Below the pieces are notes generated by a model. The model was given only the letters and a program-made list of their open reading frames with translations, did no database searches and was not told where the DNA came from. Source: Lachnospiraceae bacterium (GTDB lineage Bacteria; Bacillota; Clostridia; Lachnospirales; Lachnospiraceae). Taken from it: a stretch of 41,889 nucleotides of DNA. Below, piece by piece: positions 1 through 8,100 of this stretch (the first letter of the stretch is position 1; each line of letters begins with the position of its first letter). The stretch lies in contig JAFLTD010000015.1 of NCBI GenBank assembly GCA_022510625.1, forward strand, positions 1 through 41,889, in the 5' to 3' direction. The position numbers and the translations under genes are program-made.

Positions 1-15
1 ATTTCCGAAATGTCA

Positions 16-48
16 GCGTAGACATACCTATCATGTCTGCGCTTTTTT
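16..48 (+). terminator. Intrinsic terminator or attenuator hairpin upstream of the symporter
   Basis: A 10-bp stem (16-25 with 33-42, one G-T type mismatch) has a 7-nt loop and is followed by six T's (43-48). It sits only 12 nt before the ribosome binding site of the symporter gene, so there is almost no room for a separate promoter. It either ends an upstream gene or acts as a conditional terminator in the symporter leader. Bases 1-7 are also an exact reverse complement of 50-56, so a second, enclosing pairing is possible. Confidence 0.65.
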
Positions 49-75
49 ACGGAAATGGCGAAGGAGGAGTCTATT

Positions 76-1566
76 ATGAATAGTTTCGTAGATTTTATTA
101 CGAATGTCAACGGAGCTGTCAACAACTTTGTATGGGGTATCCCAATGTTGGTGCTCCTTGTTGGTACGGGTATCCTGATGACCATATTGACTAAATTTTT
201 CCAGTTATCCCATTTTGGACACTGGTGGAAAAATACGATTGGAAGCATCTTCAGGGACAAACATATTACGAAGCATACCGATAAGGACGACAAGGCTATA
301 TCTCAGTTCCAGTCCCTATGTACGGCACTGGCTGCCACTATCGGTACGGGTAACATTGTGGGCGTTTCCAGTGCCCTCATCTCCGGAGGCCCGGGCGCAA
401 TTTTCTGGATGTGGATTGTGGCTTTCTTTGGCATGATGACAAACTACTCCGAGAATGTACTCGGTATCTACTATCGCCGCAAAAACTCTAAAGGCGAATG
501 GTGCGGCGGTGCTATGTACTACTTAAAAGACGGCCTTGGATCCTATAAGGGCTGCAGGCAGATTGGTGCAATATTAGCTGTATTATTTTCCGCGTTCTGT
601 CTGCTCGCTTCTTTCGGTATCGGCAACATGAGTCAGGTGAACTCTATCGCAGCTAATATGGACGCCGCATTCTCGATTCCGACCTTTGTCACAGGTATTG
701 CATTGATGGTTCTTGCAGCGCTCGTTATCGTAGGTGGCCTTAAGAGAATCGCTTCCGTTACGGAGAAGCTGGTTCCTTTCATGGCAATTATATACATACT
801 CGGTGCTATCATTATTTTTTTCGCCAACATTGGTCAAATTGGCGAAGTATTCGCCGCAATCTTTAAGGGTGCTTTCGGTCTGCGCGCTGTAGGCGGCGGT
901 ATCGTCGGTGCCGGTGTTAAGATGGCTGTCACATGGGGTATGAAACGTGGCGTATTCTCCAACGAAGCCGGCCTTGGTTCCTCAGTTATGGTGCACTCCA
1001 ACTCCAATGTTAAGGAACCCGTGCGTCAGGGTATGTGGGGTATCTTCGAGGTATTTGCGGATACAATAATTGTTTGTACACTGACAGCATTTGCCGTGCT
1101 TTCATCCGGTCTTGTTGATCTGGAAACGGGTGCCGTATTAAGCGAGTCTTCAGGTTCCGCTTTGGTAGGAGAGGCATTTGCTACGGTATTCGGTTCCTTT
1201 GGTCCAATGTTCATTGCGCTTGCAATCCTGTTGTTTGCATTTTCCACGGTTCTAGGCTGGAGCCATTACGGCACTAAGGCGTGGGAGTATTTATTTGGTA
1301 CGACATCTACAATTGTATATAAGATTGTATTTATCGTGATTATTTTCATCGGTGCTACTATGAACTTGAGCCTTGCATGGGATCTTTCCGATACATTCAA
1401 TGGCCTGATGGCTATGCCGAACTTAATCGGTGTGCTCTGTCTGTCACCGCTTGTTATGAAAATCACGAAAAACTACGTTGACCGTAATATCAAGAATAAA
1501 GATATTGAGCCGATGCTCTCCGTTTTCCCGGATATTAATAAGGATCACGCAAACCAGGGTAAATAA
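76..1566 (+). CDS. Sodium:alanine/glycine symporter family protein (AGCS)
   Basis: This is a polytopic membrane carrier expected to take up alanine or glycine with sodium. It carries the family signature around GTGNIVGVSSA and the GGPGAIFWMW stretch near residues 95-120, then many hydrophobic segments. Its length (496 aa) is normal for the family. An ATG at 55 is in frame, but the ribosome binding site AAGGAGG at 61-67 lies inside that extension and is correctly spaced from the ATG at 76, so 76 is chosen. The gene appears monocistronic, with a gap of more than 100 bp before the next gene. The hairpin just upstream suggests transcription attenuation. Glycine riboswitches often precede this family, but the part that would show one lies outside the window. 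The exact amino acid transported cannot be told from sequence. Confidence 0.93.
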   Translation: MNSFVDFITNVNGAVNNFVWGIPMLVLLVGTGILMTILTKFFQLSHFGHWWKNTIGSIFRDKHITKHTDKDDKAISQFQSLCTALAATIGTGNIVGVSSALISGGPGAIFWMWIVAFFGMMTNYSENVLGIYYRRKNSKGEWCGGAMYYLKDGLGSYKGCRQIGAILAVLFSAFCLLASFGIGNMSQVNSIAANMDAAFSIPTFVTGIALMVLAALVIVGGLKRIASVTEKLVPFMAIIYILGAIIIFFANIGQIGEVFAAIFKGAFGLRAVGGGIVGAGVKMAVTWGMKRGVFSNEAGLGSSVMVHSNSNVKEPVRQGMWGIFEVFADTIIVCTLTAFAVLSSGLVDLETGAVLSESSGSALVGEAFATVFGSFGPMFIALAILLFAFSTVLGWSHYGTKAWEYLFGTTSTIVYKIVFIVIIFIGATMNLSLAWDLSDTFNGLMAMPNLIGVLCLSPLVMKITKNYVDRNIKNKDIEPMLSVFPDINKDHANQGK

Positions 1567-1682
1567 AAACCAAAAAATAGCACAACGCGTAAAAACTGGC
1601 AAACTTAAACAATACAATACGGCTGGCAGGAAATATTGATATATAGTAAAATAAAGATACAGCATACTCCGCAAAGGACATG

Positions 1683-2687
1683 ATGAACGTGACGAGAAAG
1701 CGTAAAATCTTTATAATTCTATGTACTATAATACTACTGCTTGTCGTATTGTATTTTATTTTGGTTAATTTTCTTGTGAGTGCGGCGCTTGTCCCTTCTT
1801 TTATGCGAAAGCTGGAATCATTCCAACGGATCACGGACGAAAGCTACGCTGCGCTTGTACAGACTTCGGACATTCAGGTCAATCATCAGCTGGCATTAAA
1901 AGAGACCGGCGAGTGGCTTGAGACAGTCGAATCCCAAAAGCTCTCAGCAATTACTGATGATGGATACAAGTTGGTCGCAACGGAATTTGGGACGCAGGAC
2001 GAAAGTGTAGATAATCACAAGTGGGCGCTTGTACTGCATGGCTACACAGGTTGGAAAGAAGAGATGTATCCTTTTGCCTACTGGTATTACGAAGAGGGAT
2101 ATCATGTGATTGTGCCGGATTTGCGATGTCAGGGAGAAAGCGAGGGCGACTTCATCGGAATGGGCCGGACAGACCATTACGACTGCAATCTTTGGCTTGA
2201 CTATATTTTGTCTCAGGATCCGGATGCCATCATTGTCATTCACGGTCAGTCGATGGGCGCTGCCACAGCGCTGATGATGACAGGCGAGGACAACCTTTCG
2301 GATCATGTTGTGGCGGTCGTTTCAGACAGTTCCTACACGGACGCATATTCCATGTTCGGCGACAAGGTAAAAGAATGGTTTTATTTGCCCGCGTTTCCGC
2401 TGGTAGATTCTGCCCGACTCATTCTGCTTTTACGCGGCGGCTATGACCTGTTGGACGCATCGGCGCTGGATGCAGTCGCGAAGAGTGATACGCCAATCCT
2501 TTTTATCCACGGTGCCGCCGATGTCATGATATCCCCGGAAATGTCAAAAGAACTATATGACGCTGCCACCTGCCCAAAAAAATTATTGATCATAGACGGC
2601 GCAGGACATGCCCAGGCACAGGATAAGGAACCGGAATCATACTACGGGACCATACAAGAATTTTTAAAAGAATATGTACATTCTTGA
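1683..2687 (+). CDS. Membrane-anchored alpha/beta hydrolase
   Basis: This is a serine hydrolase of the alpha/beta fold, similar in layout to Bacillus YqkD-type proteins. An N-terminal basic stretch and one hydrophobic helix (about residues 9-37) suggest a signal anchor with the catalytic domain outside the cytoplasm. The fold landmarks are LHGYTGWKEE (oxyanion region, about 119), the nucleophile elbow GQSMGA (Ser about 191), an acidic residue in HGAADVMISP (Asp about 281) and GAGHA (His about 310). These numbers count from the ATG at 1680. AAGGA at 1674-1678 is better spaced from the second ATG at 1683, which is used here. The substrate is unknown; peptidase, esterase or lipase activity is possible. 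A bidirectional terminator follows. Confidence 0.85.
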   Translation: MNVTRKRKIFIILCTIILLLVVLYFILVNFLVSAALVPSFMRKLESFQRITDESYAALVQTSDIQVNHQLALKETGEWLETVESQKLSAITDDGYKLVATEFGTQDESVDNHKWALVLHGYTGWKEEMYPFAYWYYEEGYHVIVPDLRCQGESEGDFIGMGRTDHYDCNLWLDYILSQDPDAIIVIHGQSMGAATALMMTGEDNLSDHVVAVVSDSSYTDAYSMFGDKVKEWFYLPAFPLVDSARLILLLRGGYDLLDASALDAVAKSDTPILFIHGAADVMISPEMSKELYDAATCPKKLLIIDGAGHAQAQDKEPESYYGTIQEFLKEYVHS

Positions 2688-2743
2688 ATTTATATAATAC
2701 CTAGCTCAGAGACAAGTATATTCCATAAGAAACCTATACAAAA

Positions 2744-2773
2744 AAGAACCCTCTCTATTGTGAAAGGGTTCTT
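2744..2773. terminator. Bidirectional intrinsic terminator between hydrolase and fba
   Basis: A perfect 9-bp stem (2744-2752 with 2765-2773) has an A-run on the left and a T-rich run on the right. It can end both the + strand hydrolase transcript and the - strand fba transcript, which converge here. Confidence 0.8.
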
Positions 2774-2797
2774 CTTTTATTCTTTACTATATACTTC

Positions 2798-3766
2798 TTA
2801 CGCCTTGCCGTCAGAACCAAGAACGTTCTTAATCTTATGAGCAACCATATCCTTAACAGCCTGACGAGCCGGTTTCAGATACTGACGAGGATCGAAATGA
2901 TCCGGATGCTCTGCAAAGTATTTACGGATGTTACCTGTCATAGCAAGACGGATATCGGAGTCGATATTGATCTTACATACGGCAAGCTCAGCCGCTTTAC
3001 GAAGCTGCTCTTCCGGAATACCTACTGCATCAGGCATATCTCCGCCGTACTGGTTAACCATCTTTACGAACTCCTGCGGAACGGAAGATGAACCGTGAAG
3101 AACAATCGGGAAACCGGGAAGGCGTTTGATACACTCTTCCAATACGTCGAAACGAAGCGGCGGGGGAACAAGAATGCCTTCAGCATTTCTTGTACACTGA
3201 GCTGCCGTAAACTTGTACGCGCCGTGTGATGTACCGATTGCGATTGCGAGAGAGTCACATCCTGTTCGGGAAACGAACTCTTCCACTTCCTCAGGACGGG
3301 TATACGATTCCTTACCTGCTTCTACAACGACCTCATCCTCAACACCTGCCAATGTACCGAGCTCAGCCTCTACTACTGCGCCTTTGTCATGGGCATACTC
3401 TACAACCTGCTTTGTCAAAGCAATGTTTTCCTCAAACGGTTTGGAGGATGCATCGATCATAACGGAAGTGAATCCGCCGTCAATACAGGATTTACACAGT
3501 TCAAAAGTATCGCCGTGGTCTAAGTGAAGAGCAATCGGGATCTGGGGATTCTCTTGGGCTGCTGCCTCTACCAACTTAACGAGATAAGTATGGTTAGCAT
3601 AAGCACGCGCTCCCTTGGAAACCTGAAGAATAACAGGACTGTTCAGCTCGCCGGCTGCCTCTGTGATACCCTGAACGATCTCCATGTTGTTCACGTTGAA
3701 TGCACCAACAGCATAACCGCCATTGTATGCCTTCTTAAACATTTCAGTAGTTGTTACTAATGGCAT
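2798..3766 (-). CDS. fba: Fructose-bisphosphate aldolase, class II
   Basis: This is the zinc-dependent glycolytic and gluconeogenic aldolase that splits fructose 1,6-bisphosphate into dihydroxyacetone phosphate and glyceraldehyde 3-phosphate in the cytoplasm. Class II landmarks are present: HLDHGD (active-site Asp and zinc His), VEAELG, GTSHGAYKF (zinc His), LHGSSSVP (phosphate binding) and NIDSD near the C terminus. The open frame extends 40 codons upstream, but the ATG at 3766 is preceded by AAAGGTGG at good spacing and begins MPLVTTTEMF, the usual start of this family, giving 322 aa. It seems to be transcribed alone, and the gap to the upstream lipid kinase is 154 bp. Confidence 0.96.
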   Translation of the reverse strand: MPLVTTTEMFKKAYNGGYAVGAFNVNNMEIVQGITEAAGELNSPVILQVSKGARAYANHTYLVKLVEAAAQENPQIPIALHLDHGDTFELCKSCIDGGFTSVMIDASSKPFEENIALTKQVVEYAHDKGAVVEAELGTLAGVEDEVVVEAGKESYTRPEEVEEFVSRTGCDSLAIAIGTSHGAYKFTAAQCTRNAEGILVPPPLRFDVLEECIKRLPGFPIVLHGSSSVPQEFVKMVNQYGGDMPDAVGIPEEQLRKAAELAVCKINIDSDIRLAMTGNIRKYFAEHPDHFDPRQYLKPARQAVKDMVAHKIKNVLGSDGKA

Positions 3767-3920
3767 TGTTCTTACCACCTTTCTTATTTTATGATTATTG
3801 ACCGGCTGACACCGGATATAACTTTCGTCCTCTATTATAACGCAAAGCTTGACCCGACGCAAATATAATCTGTGCCGTCCTTTCAAAATTTAGCACAGGT
3901 AAACAATATTGCATTATTTA

Positions 3921-4814
3921 TTATTCGTTCGGAATTCTAATGTGAAGAACTTTCTGCTTGTTCTCAATGACAGCCTTCATGTGCTCTCCGCCAAACTCCC
4001 CATCCACCGTCCAGGGCACATTCTCTTCACTCTCCACGGTCAGGCGCGGGGTTTTGAAAGTATAGATGTATTCCGACTTCACGCGCTTATCCACCAATGC
4101 CATTATGATATTATTCAGGTCAAGGGGATTGGTCGGTTTACGGATCAATGTCACCTCAAAAAGCCCATCGTCCAACAACACATCCTTGCCGGTAATCCCC
4201 CGAAAGCCAGCGACGGAAAAGGAATTGGTAACCATGCCGTAGAGAAAATCCCCCTCGATCACTTGATCATCATAGGAAACCTTGAGAGCATAGGAACGCA
4301 CCATGGGCAGTCGCCTGACACCCTCCAACAAATACGCCGCATGGCCGAGAACATTTTTGACATCCTGATTCGTCTCGTAGGACACGTCGGTAAAAATACC
4401 GAACGCAGCCACATAGATAAAATTGTGGTTGTTGAGACTCCCGATATCACAGGCAAAATCCCTTCCGTTTACAACCACGTCCGCTGCCTTGATCATACTC
4501 TTGGGAATCTTTAAGCTATTGGCGAAGTCATTGGTACTCCCAGCCGGAACATAACCGATGGGAACCTTCTCCTCGCACTGCATCATTCCGCTCACCACTT
4601 CATCCAGCGTGCCGTCGCCGCCGCTGCAAGCTACGATATCATATCCGGCACGGCGCTCTTTCACCGCCTTGATCGCATCCCCTGCTGCCTGCGTCGGATA
4701 AGCCGTCACCTCGTAACCTGCCTTTACAAATATATCTATAATATCCAACAGATTACTGCGAATCTGCGCTTTACCCGCTCTCGGATTATATATAAAAAGC
4801 ATTCGTTGATCCAT
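3921..4814 (-). CDS. Diacylglycerol kinase family lipid kinase (DgkB/YegS-like)
   Basis: This is a soluble lipid kinase of the DAGK catalytic family, 297 aa. The nucleotide-binding motif GGDGT is at about residues 65-69, preceded by the N-terminal YNPRAGK and followed by PAGSTNDFA, all typical of the family. Members phosphorylate diacylglycerol or related lipids and feed phosphatidic acid back into phospholipid synthesis. The exact substrate here is not determined by sequence. A GGAGGC ribosome binding site at 4825-4830 supports the ATG at 4814. The gene stands alone between the terminator of the hprK-to-HPr run and fba. Confidence 0.88.
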   Translation of the reverse strand: MDQRMLFIYNPRAGKAQIRSNLLDIIDIFVKAGYEVTAYPTQAAGDAIKAVKERRAGYDIVACSGGDGTLDEVVSGMMQCEEKVPIGYVPAGSTNDFANSLKIPKSMIKAADVVVNGRDFACDIGSLNNHNFIYVAAFGIFTDVSYETNQDVKNVLGHAAYLLEGVRRLPMVRSYALKVSYDDQVIEGDFLYGMVTNSFSVAGFRGITGKDVLLDDGLFEVTLIRKPTNPLDLNNIIMALVDKRVKSEYIYTFKTPRLTVESEENVPWTVDGEFGGEHMKAVIENKQKVLHIRIPNE

Positions 4815-4876
4815 GACCGATATCAGCCTCCGTTTCTTAGGTAATATTCTAGCACTCCGATACTATGTAATCAACC

Positions 4877-4906
4877 AAAAAGAGATTTCCCGACACGGAA
4901 AATCTC
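4877..4906 (-). terminator. Intrinsic terminator after the HPr-like gene
   Basis: A stem (4882-4890 with 4897-4906, one bulged base) is followed on the - strand by a run of T's (complement of 4877-4881). It lies just downstream of the HPr-like gene and ends the hprK-glcK-murB-rapZ-whiA-HPr run. Confidence 0.75.
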
Positions 4907-4952
4907 CTTCACTTTCTGCCTTATCTAAATGTCACCAAATAAACTGTCATAC

Positions 4953-5207
4953 CTATTTGCTGCTCAAGAATTTCTCAATTGCCTCGACAGCAGACTCTTC
5001 ATCTTTGCCTTCCGCAACGACAGTCACCTGTTCGTCAGCGGCAAGTCCCAGACTCATCATACCCATAATGCTTTTTGCATTGACTTTTCTGTCATCCACA
5101 TTGAGGTACACGGTACTCTCAAACTGACTCGCCACCTGCACAAGCATTGCGACCGGTCTGGCCTCCAAGCCTGTCTCCAGTTTGATCTGGATTGATTTTT
5201 GTGTCAT
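4953..5207 (-). CDS. crh: HPr-family protein, Crh-like (no His15, Ser46 kept)
   Basis: This is an 84-aa HPr-fold protein. In sugar-transporting HPr the motif GLHARPA carries the phosphorylatable His15. Here the motif reads GLEARPVA with Glu exactly at position 15, so it cannot pass phosphate from PTS enzyme I to sugar transporters. Ser46 (AKSIMG) is kept, the residue phosphorylated by HPr kinase. That combination matches Crh, the regulatory HPr homologue of Bacillus. The position directly after whiA also matches the yvcJ-yvcK-yvcL-crh order there. The hprK gene lies in the same run, so a kinase and its regulatory target are co-encoded. GGAGGAG precedes the ATG. A true HPr should exist elsewhere in the genome. 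Confidence 0.85.
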   Translation of the reverse strand: MTQKSIQIKLETGLEARPVAMLVQVASQFESTVYLNVDDRKVNAKSIMGMMSLGLAADEQVTVVAEGKDEESAVEAIEKFLSSK

Positions 5208-5222
5208 AATATTCTCCTCCTT

Positions 5223-6128
5223 TTACGACCTAATGCCGTCAGCAATCTCACTCAATCTGCGCAATCTGTGGTTTACACCTGATTTACCCACAGCCGGCTC
5301 CAGATATCCGCCCAGTTCTTTCAACGCAGCATCCGGATATTCCAATCGAATCTCCGCCATCTGCCTCAAATTCTCCGGCAGATTCTCAAATCCGTATTTA
5401 TCTCTGATCAAAAGTATATCTTCAATTTGTTTGGACGCTGCGGTGACGGTTTTTGAAATATTAGCCGTCTCGCAGTTAACACGCCTGTTGATGGAGTTTC
5501 GCATCTCCTTGACAATTCTGAGATTTTCCAGATTCATCAAAGATACATGTGCCCCCATAACATTAAGAAGATCTACAATTCCCGCGCCTTCTTTCAAATA
5601 CACCACATCATATTTCTTGCGCTTGATAACTTTGGCCTCTATTCGGAATTCCTGAATAATATCTCTAAGCTGTTCCGCCTGCGATTCGCCATCGCAGACA
5701 AACTCCAAATGGTAACTTTTCTCCGGATCGCTCATAGAACCGATACAAATAAACGCTCCTCGCAAATAAGCTCTCGCACAACAGGAATTTTTAATTACCA
5801 GGGAATTCACCGGTGCTGCAAGCGTTATCGGCTCTCCCGCCTTTCCGGCAAGATGCAGGGCCTGTATCACTTTCGTCTCCGATTCTTCGTCAGGCAGCAA
5901 TCTTCTCTTGCCCTTCATCACAACATTATCTATATTAAATGTTTTTTTGAATAATGTAAAGCATTTTCTCGCAACTGCTTCATTTTCCGTATCCAGACAC
6001 AGGTGTCTGCCGTCCTCACATGTACTTCCACAGAAGTGCAGCAAAGCGGCCAGTTCAGCCAACTGACAGTGCCTGCCGGAACTGATCTGCGTTGCAAGTT
6101 CTTCTTTCACTGTTCCGGAAAAAGACAT
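5223..6128 (-). CDS. whiA: Sporulation/cell-division regulator WhiA
   Basis: This 301-aa protein is recognised by its start MSFSGTVKEELA, the SCCARAYLRGAFI segment of the LAGLIDADG-like N-terminal domain, and a C-terminal helix-turn-helix region ending in NHRLRRLSEIA. WhiA binds DNA. It controls sporulation in Streptomyces and influences cell division and chromosome segregation in Bacillus. The gene sits 18 bp after rapZ and 15 bp before the HPr-like gene, with a GAGGAG ribosome binding site, consistent with one transcript. The yvcK gene found between rapZ and whiA in Bacillus is missing here. Confidence 0.95.
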   Translation of the reverse strand: MSFSGTVKEELATQISSGRHCQLAELAALLHFCGSTCEDGRHLCLDTENEAVARKCFTLFKKTFNIDNVVMKGKRRLLPDEESETKVIQALHLAGKAGEPITLAAPVNSLVIKNSCCARAYLRGAFICIGSMSDPEKSYHLEFVCDGESQAEQLRDIIQEFRIEAKVIKRKKYDVVYLKEGAGIVDLLNVMGAHVSLMNLENLRIVKEMRNSINRRVNCETANISKTVTAASKQIEDILLIRDKYGFENLPENLRQMAEIRLEYPDAALKELGGYLEPAVGKSGVNHRLRRLSEIADGIRS

Positions 6129-6146
6129 ATTTCTCCTCTTTTCAAA

Positions 6147-7010
6147 TTATACTCCCTGACTGATATCTCTATGATACAGTTTTATGCCATAATTTCCATG
6201 ATCTTTCATCTTGGCATAAAGTTCGTTGGCCAGCGTAACGCTTCTGTGCTTGCCGCCCGTGCATCCTATTCCGATTACCAGCTGATGTTTGCCCTCTTTT
6301 ACGTAATTGGGAATCAGAAAATCAAGCATGTCTGTCAGTTTATTCAAAAACACGGATGCCTCGGGAAAGTTCATCACGTAGTCTTGTACTTCCTTATCAT
6401 TGCCTGTCTTATATTTGAGTTCATCAATATAGAACGGGTTCGGCAAAAATCTTACATCGTATACCAGATCCGCATCAGCCGGAATACCGTTCTTAAATCC
6501 GAAGGACAAGACGGTAACCATCAATGAATTGTACTCTTCGTTGCTCACGAAAATATGATCAATCTCTTCTTTTAACTCTCTCGTAAGCAGATTGGAAGTG
6601 TCAATAACATAGTCTGCCTTCTGCTTGATGCCCTGCAGTATGTCGCGCTCTTTGCGCACGCCCTCTTCCACTCTTCCTTCAGGAGCCAACGGGTGCATAC
6701 GCCTCGTCTCTTTATACCGTTTGAGGAGAACCGAATCTCCGGCGTCCATAAACAGGATCTCAAACAGATAACCATTCTCCTTCAGCTCATCCAGAATGCG
6801 CTGCGCGTCACCAAAAGGCTGATCTGCCCGCACGTCCAGTCCCAGCGCGACCTTGTTGATCTCACTGTTGGGCGTTGCTATCAGTTCCACGAATTTCTCG
6901 ATCAACGGAACCGGAAGGTTGTCCACACAATAAAACCCCACGTCCTCTAACATTTTCATGGCGGTTCTCTTACCGGAACCGCTCATGCCGGTCACAACAA
7001 CAAATCTCAT
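6147..7010 (-). CDS. rapZ: RNase adapter / nucleotide-binding protein RapZ (YvcJ)
   Basis: This 287-aa protein has an N-terminal P-loop (GMSGSGKR, residues 8-15), the family motif VGFYCVDNLP, and a C-terminal GCTGGKHRSVT signature. In E. coli RapZ controls glucosamine-6-phosphate synthase through small RNAs. In Firmicutes the YvcJ homologue hydrolyses nucleotides and has a less clear role, so an sRNA role here is not assumed. AGGAG lies upstream of the ATG, and the gene is 12 bp downstream of murB and 18 bp upstream of whiA. Confidence 0.95.
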   Translation of the reverse strand: MRFVVVTGMSGSGKRTAMKMLEDVGFYCVDNLPVPLIEKFVELIATPNSEINKVALGLDVRADQPFGDAQRILDELKENGYLFEILFMDAGDSVLLKRYKETRRMHPLAPEGRVEEGVRKERDILQGIKQKADYVIDTSNLLTRELKEEIDHIFVSNEEYNSLMVTVLSFGFKNGIPADADLVYDVRFLPNPFYIDELKYKTGNDKEVQDYVMNFPEASVFLNKLTDMLDFLIPNYVKEGKHQLVIGIGCTGGKHRSVTLANELYAKMKDHGNYGIKLYHRDISQGV

Positions 7011-7022
7011 AGAACCAATCTC

Positions 7023-7922
7023 CTAAAAATCACCCAGAAAAACCACTTCCGGCTCCAGAGAAACATGAAATCTCTCTTTGACACGCTGCTGCACTTCCTC
7101 AATCACTTCTCTGATATCCGCCGCCGTAGCTTTCCCTGTATTGATAATAAATCCGCAATGTTTATCCGCCACCTGCGCTCCGCCGATACGATACCCACGC
7201 AGTCCCGCATCCATAATCAGCTTCCCTGCATAATACCCTTCCGGCCGCTTGAAAGTACTGCCCGCACTGGGATATTCCAAAGGCTGCTTACTTCTTCTAA
7301 GCTGCATCAGTTCTTCCATTCTGGCGCTAATCTGTTCACGATCACCTTCCGCAAGCCGCAATACAACTTCCAGAACAATAAATGGTCTGTTCTTAATAAT
7401 GCTGGTGCGGTAACCAAACTCCATCGTATCATTATCTAAGACGCTGATCTGTCCATCGCAATCCATCACCCGAACCGACTCAACCACCTGCTTCATCTCA
7501 CCGTCATACGCGCCGGCATTCATTACGATGCCGCCGCCGATACTGCCCGGTATGCCGGCCGCAAACTCCAGTCCGGTCAGCCCGTTATCTCTGGCGGTCA
7601 CTGCCACCTTGGAGAGCAATGCCCCCGCTTTGGCCGAAATGTGCGTACCGTCTACTGAAATCTGCTCCATCTCGCCGTCTAATTTCAGCACGATACCGCG
7701 ATAGCCTTTGTCACCCACCAAGAGATTACTGCCGTTTCCCAGAATAAAATATTTCTGCTCAATCTTGTTCAAATAGGGAATCAGCTTCGCCAGTTCTTCC
7801 TCCTGCCGTATCATGATGAGACACTCTGCCTCTCCGCCGACACGGAAAGTAGTGTACTCTTTCATCGGTTGATGAAACAATATACGCTCTCCGGGAATCA
7901 CTGTTTTAATATAATCATACAT
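7023..7922 (-). CDS. murB: UDP-N-acetylmuramate dehydrogenase MurB
   Basis: This is a flavoprotein that reduces UDP-GlcNAc-enolpyruvate to UDP-MurNAc in peptidoglycan precursor synthesis. FAD-binding landmarks are TFRVGG, LGNGSNLL and GIPGSIGGGIVMNAGAYDG. The type II-like C-terminal region has YPSAGSTFKRP and GGAQVADKHCGFIIN, with the terminal catalytic Glu near LEPEVV. The ATG at 7922 gives 299 aa. A TTG at 7934 is in frame, but neither has a clear ribosome binding site, so the start is uncertain by four codons. A 178-bp gap with an orphan + strand hairpin separates it from glcK. Confidence 0.95.
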   Translation of the reverse strand: MYDYIKTVIPGERILFHQPMKEYTTFRVGGEAECLIMIRQEEELAKLIPYLNKIEQKYFILGNGSNLLVGDKGYRGIVLKLDGEMEQISVDGTHISAKAGALLSKVAVTARDNGLTGLEFAAGIPGSIGGGIVMNAGAYDGEMKQVVESVRVMDCDGQISVLDNDTMEFGYRTSIIKNRPFIVLEVVLRLAEGDREQISARMEELMQLRRSKQPLEYPSAGSTFKRPEGYYAGKLIMDAGLRGYRIGGAQVADKHCGFIINTGKATAADIREVIEEVQQRVKERFHVSLEPEVVFLGDF

Positions 7923-8017
7923 TGATGCGCTCAAATTCTATACCGTCCGTTTCACAGATTTGTTGTTTACCGAGTTTGCGAGTTTGCCGCTAGGCATACT
8001 CATAAGCAATATCTCGC

Positions 8018-8040
8018 AAGCGAGCGTGCTCGCTTTTTTA
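8018..8040 (+). terminator. Orphan + strand intrinsic terminator
   Basis: A GC-rich stem (AAGCGA at 8018-8023 with TCGCTT at 8030-8035) is followed by six T's. It is oriented to end a + strand transcript, yet both neighbouring genes are on the - strand. It may end an antisense or small RNA, or be left over from a lost gene. Confidence 0.55.
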
Positions 8041-8100
8041 TATTTTATTCTGTCTTATCATAATCTGTTCCGATGCAAATTATGTATCATTTACTCCGTC

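Noticed and set aside
3767..3886. 40-codon N-terminal extension of the aldolase
   Set aside because: It has no ribosome binding site and an atypical sequence, while an AAAGGTGG site and family-typical MPLVTT start occur at 3766.
3909..4514. 201-codon + strand frame opposite the lipid kinase
   Set aside because: It is antisense to a clear kinase gene, with no ribosome binding site or recognisable motif.
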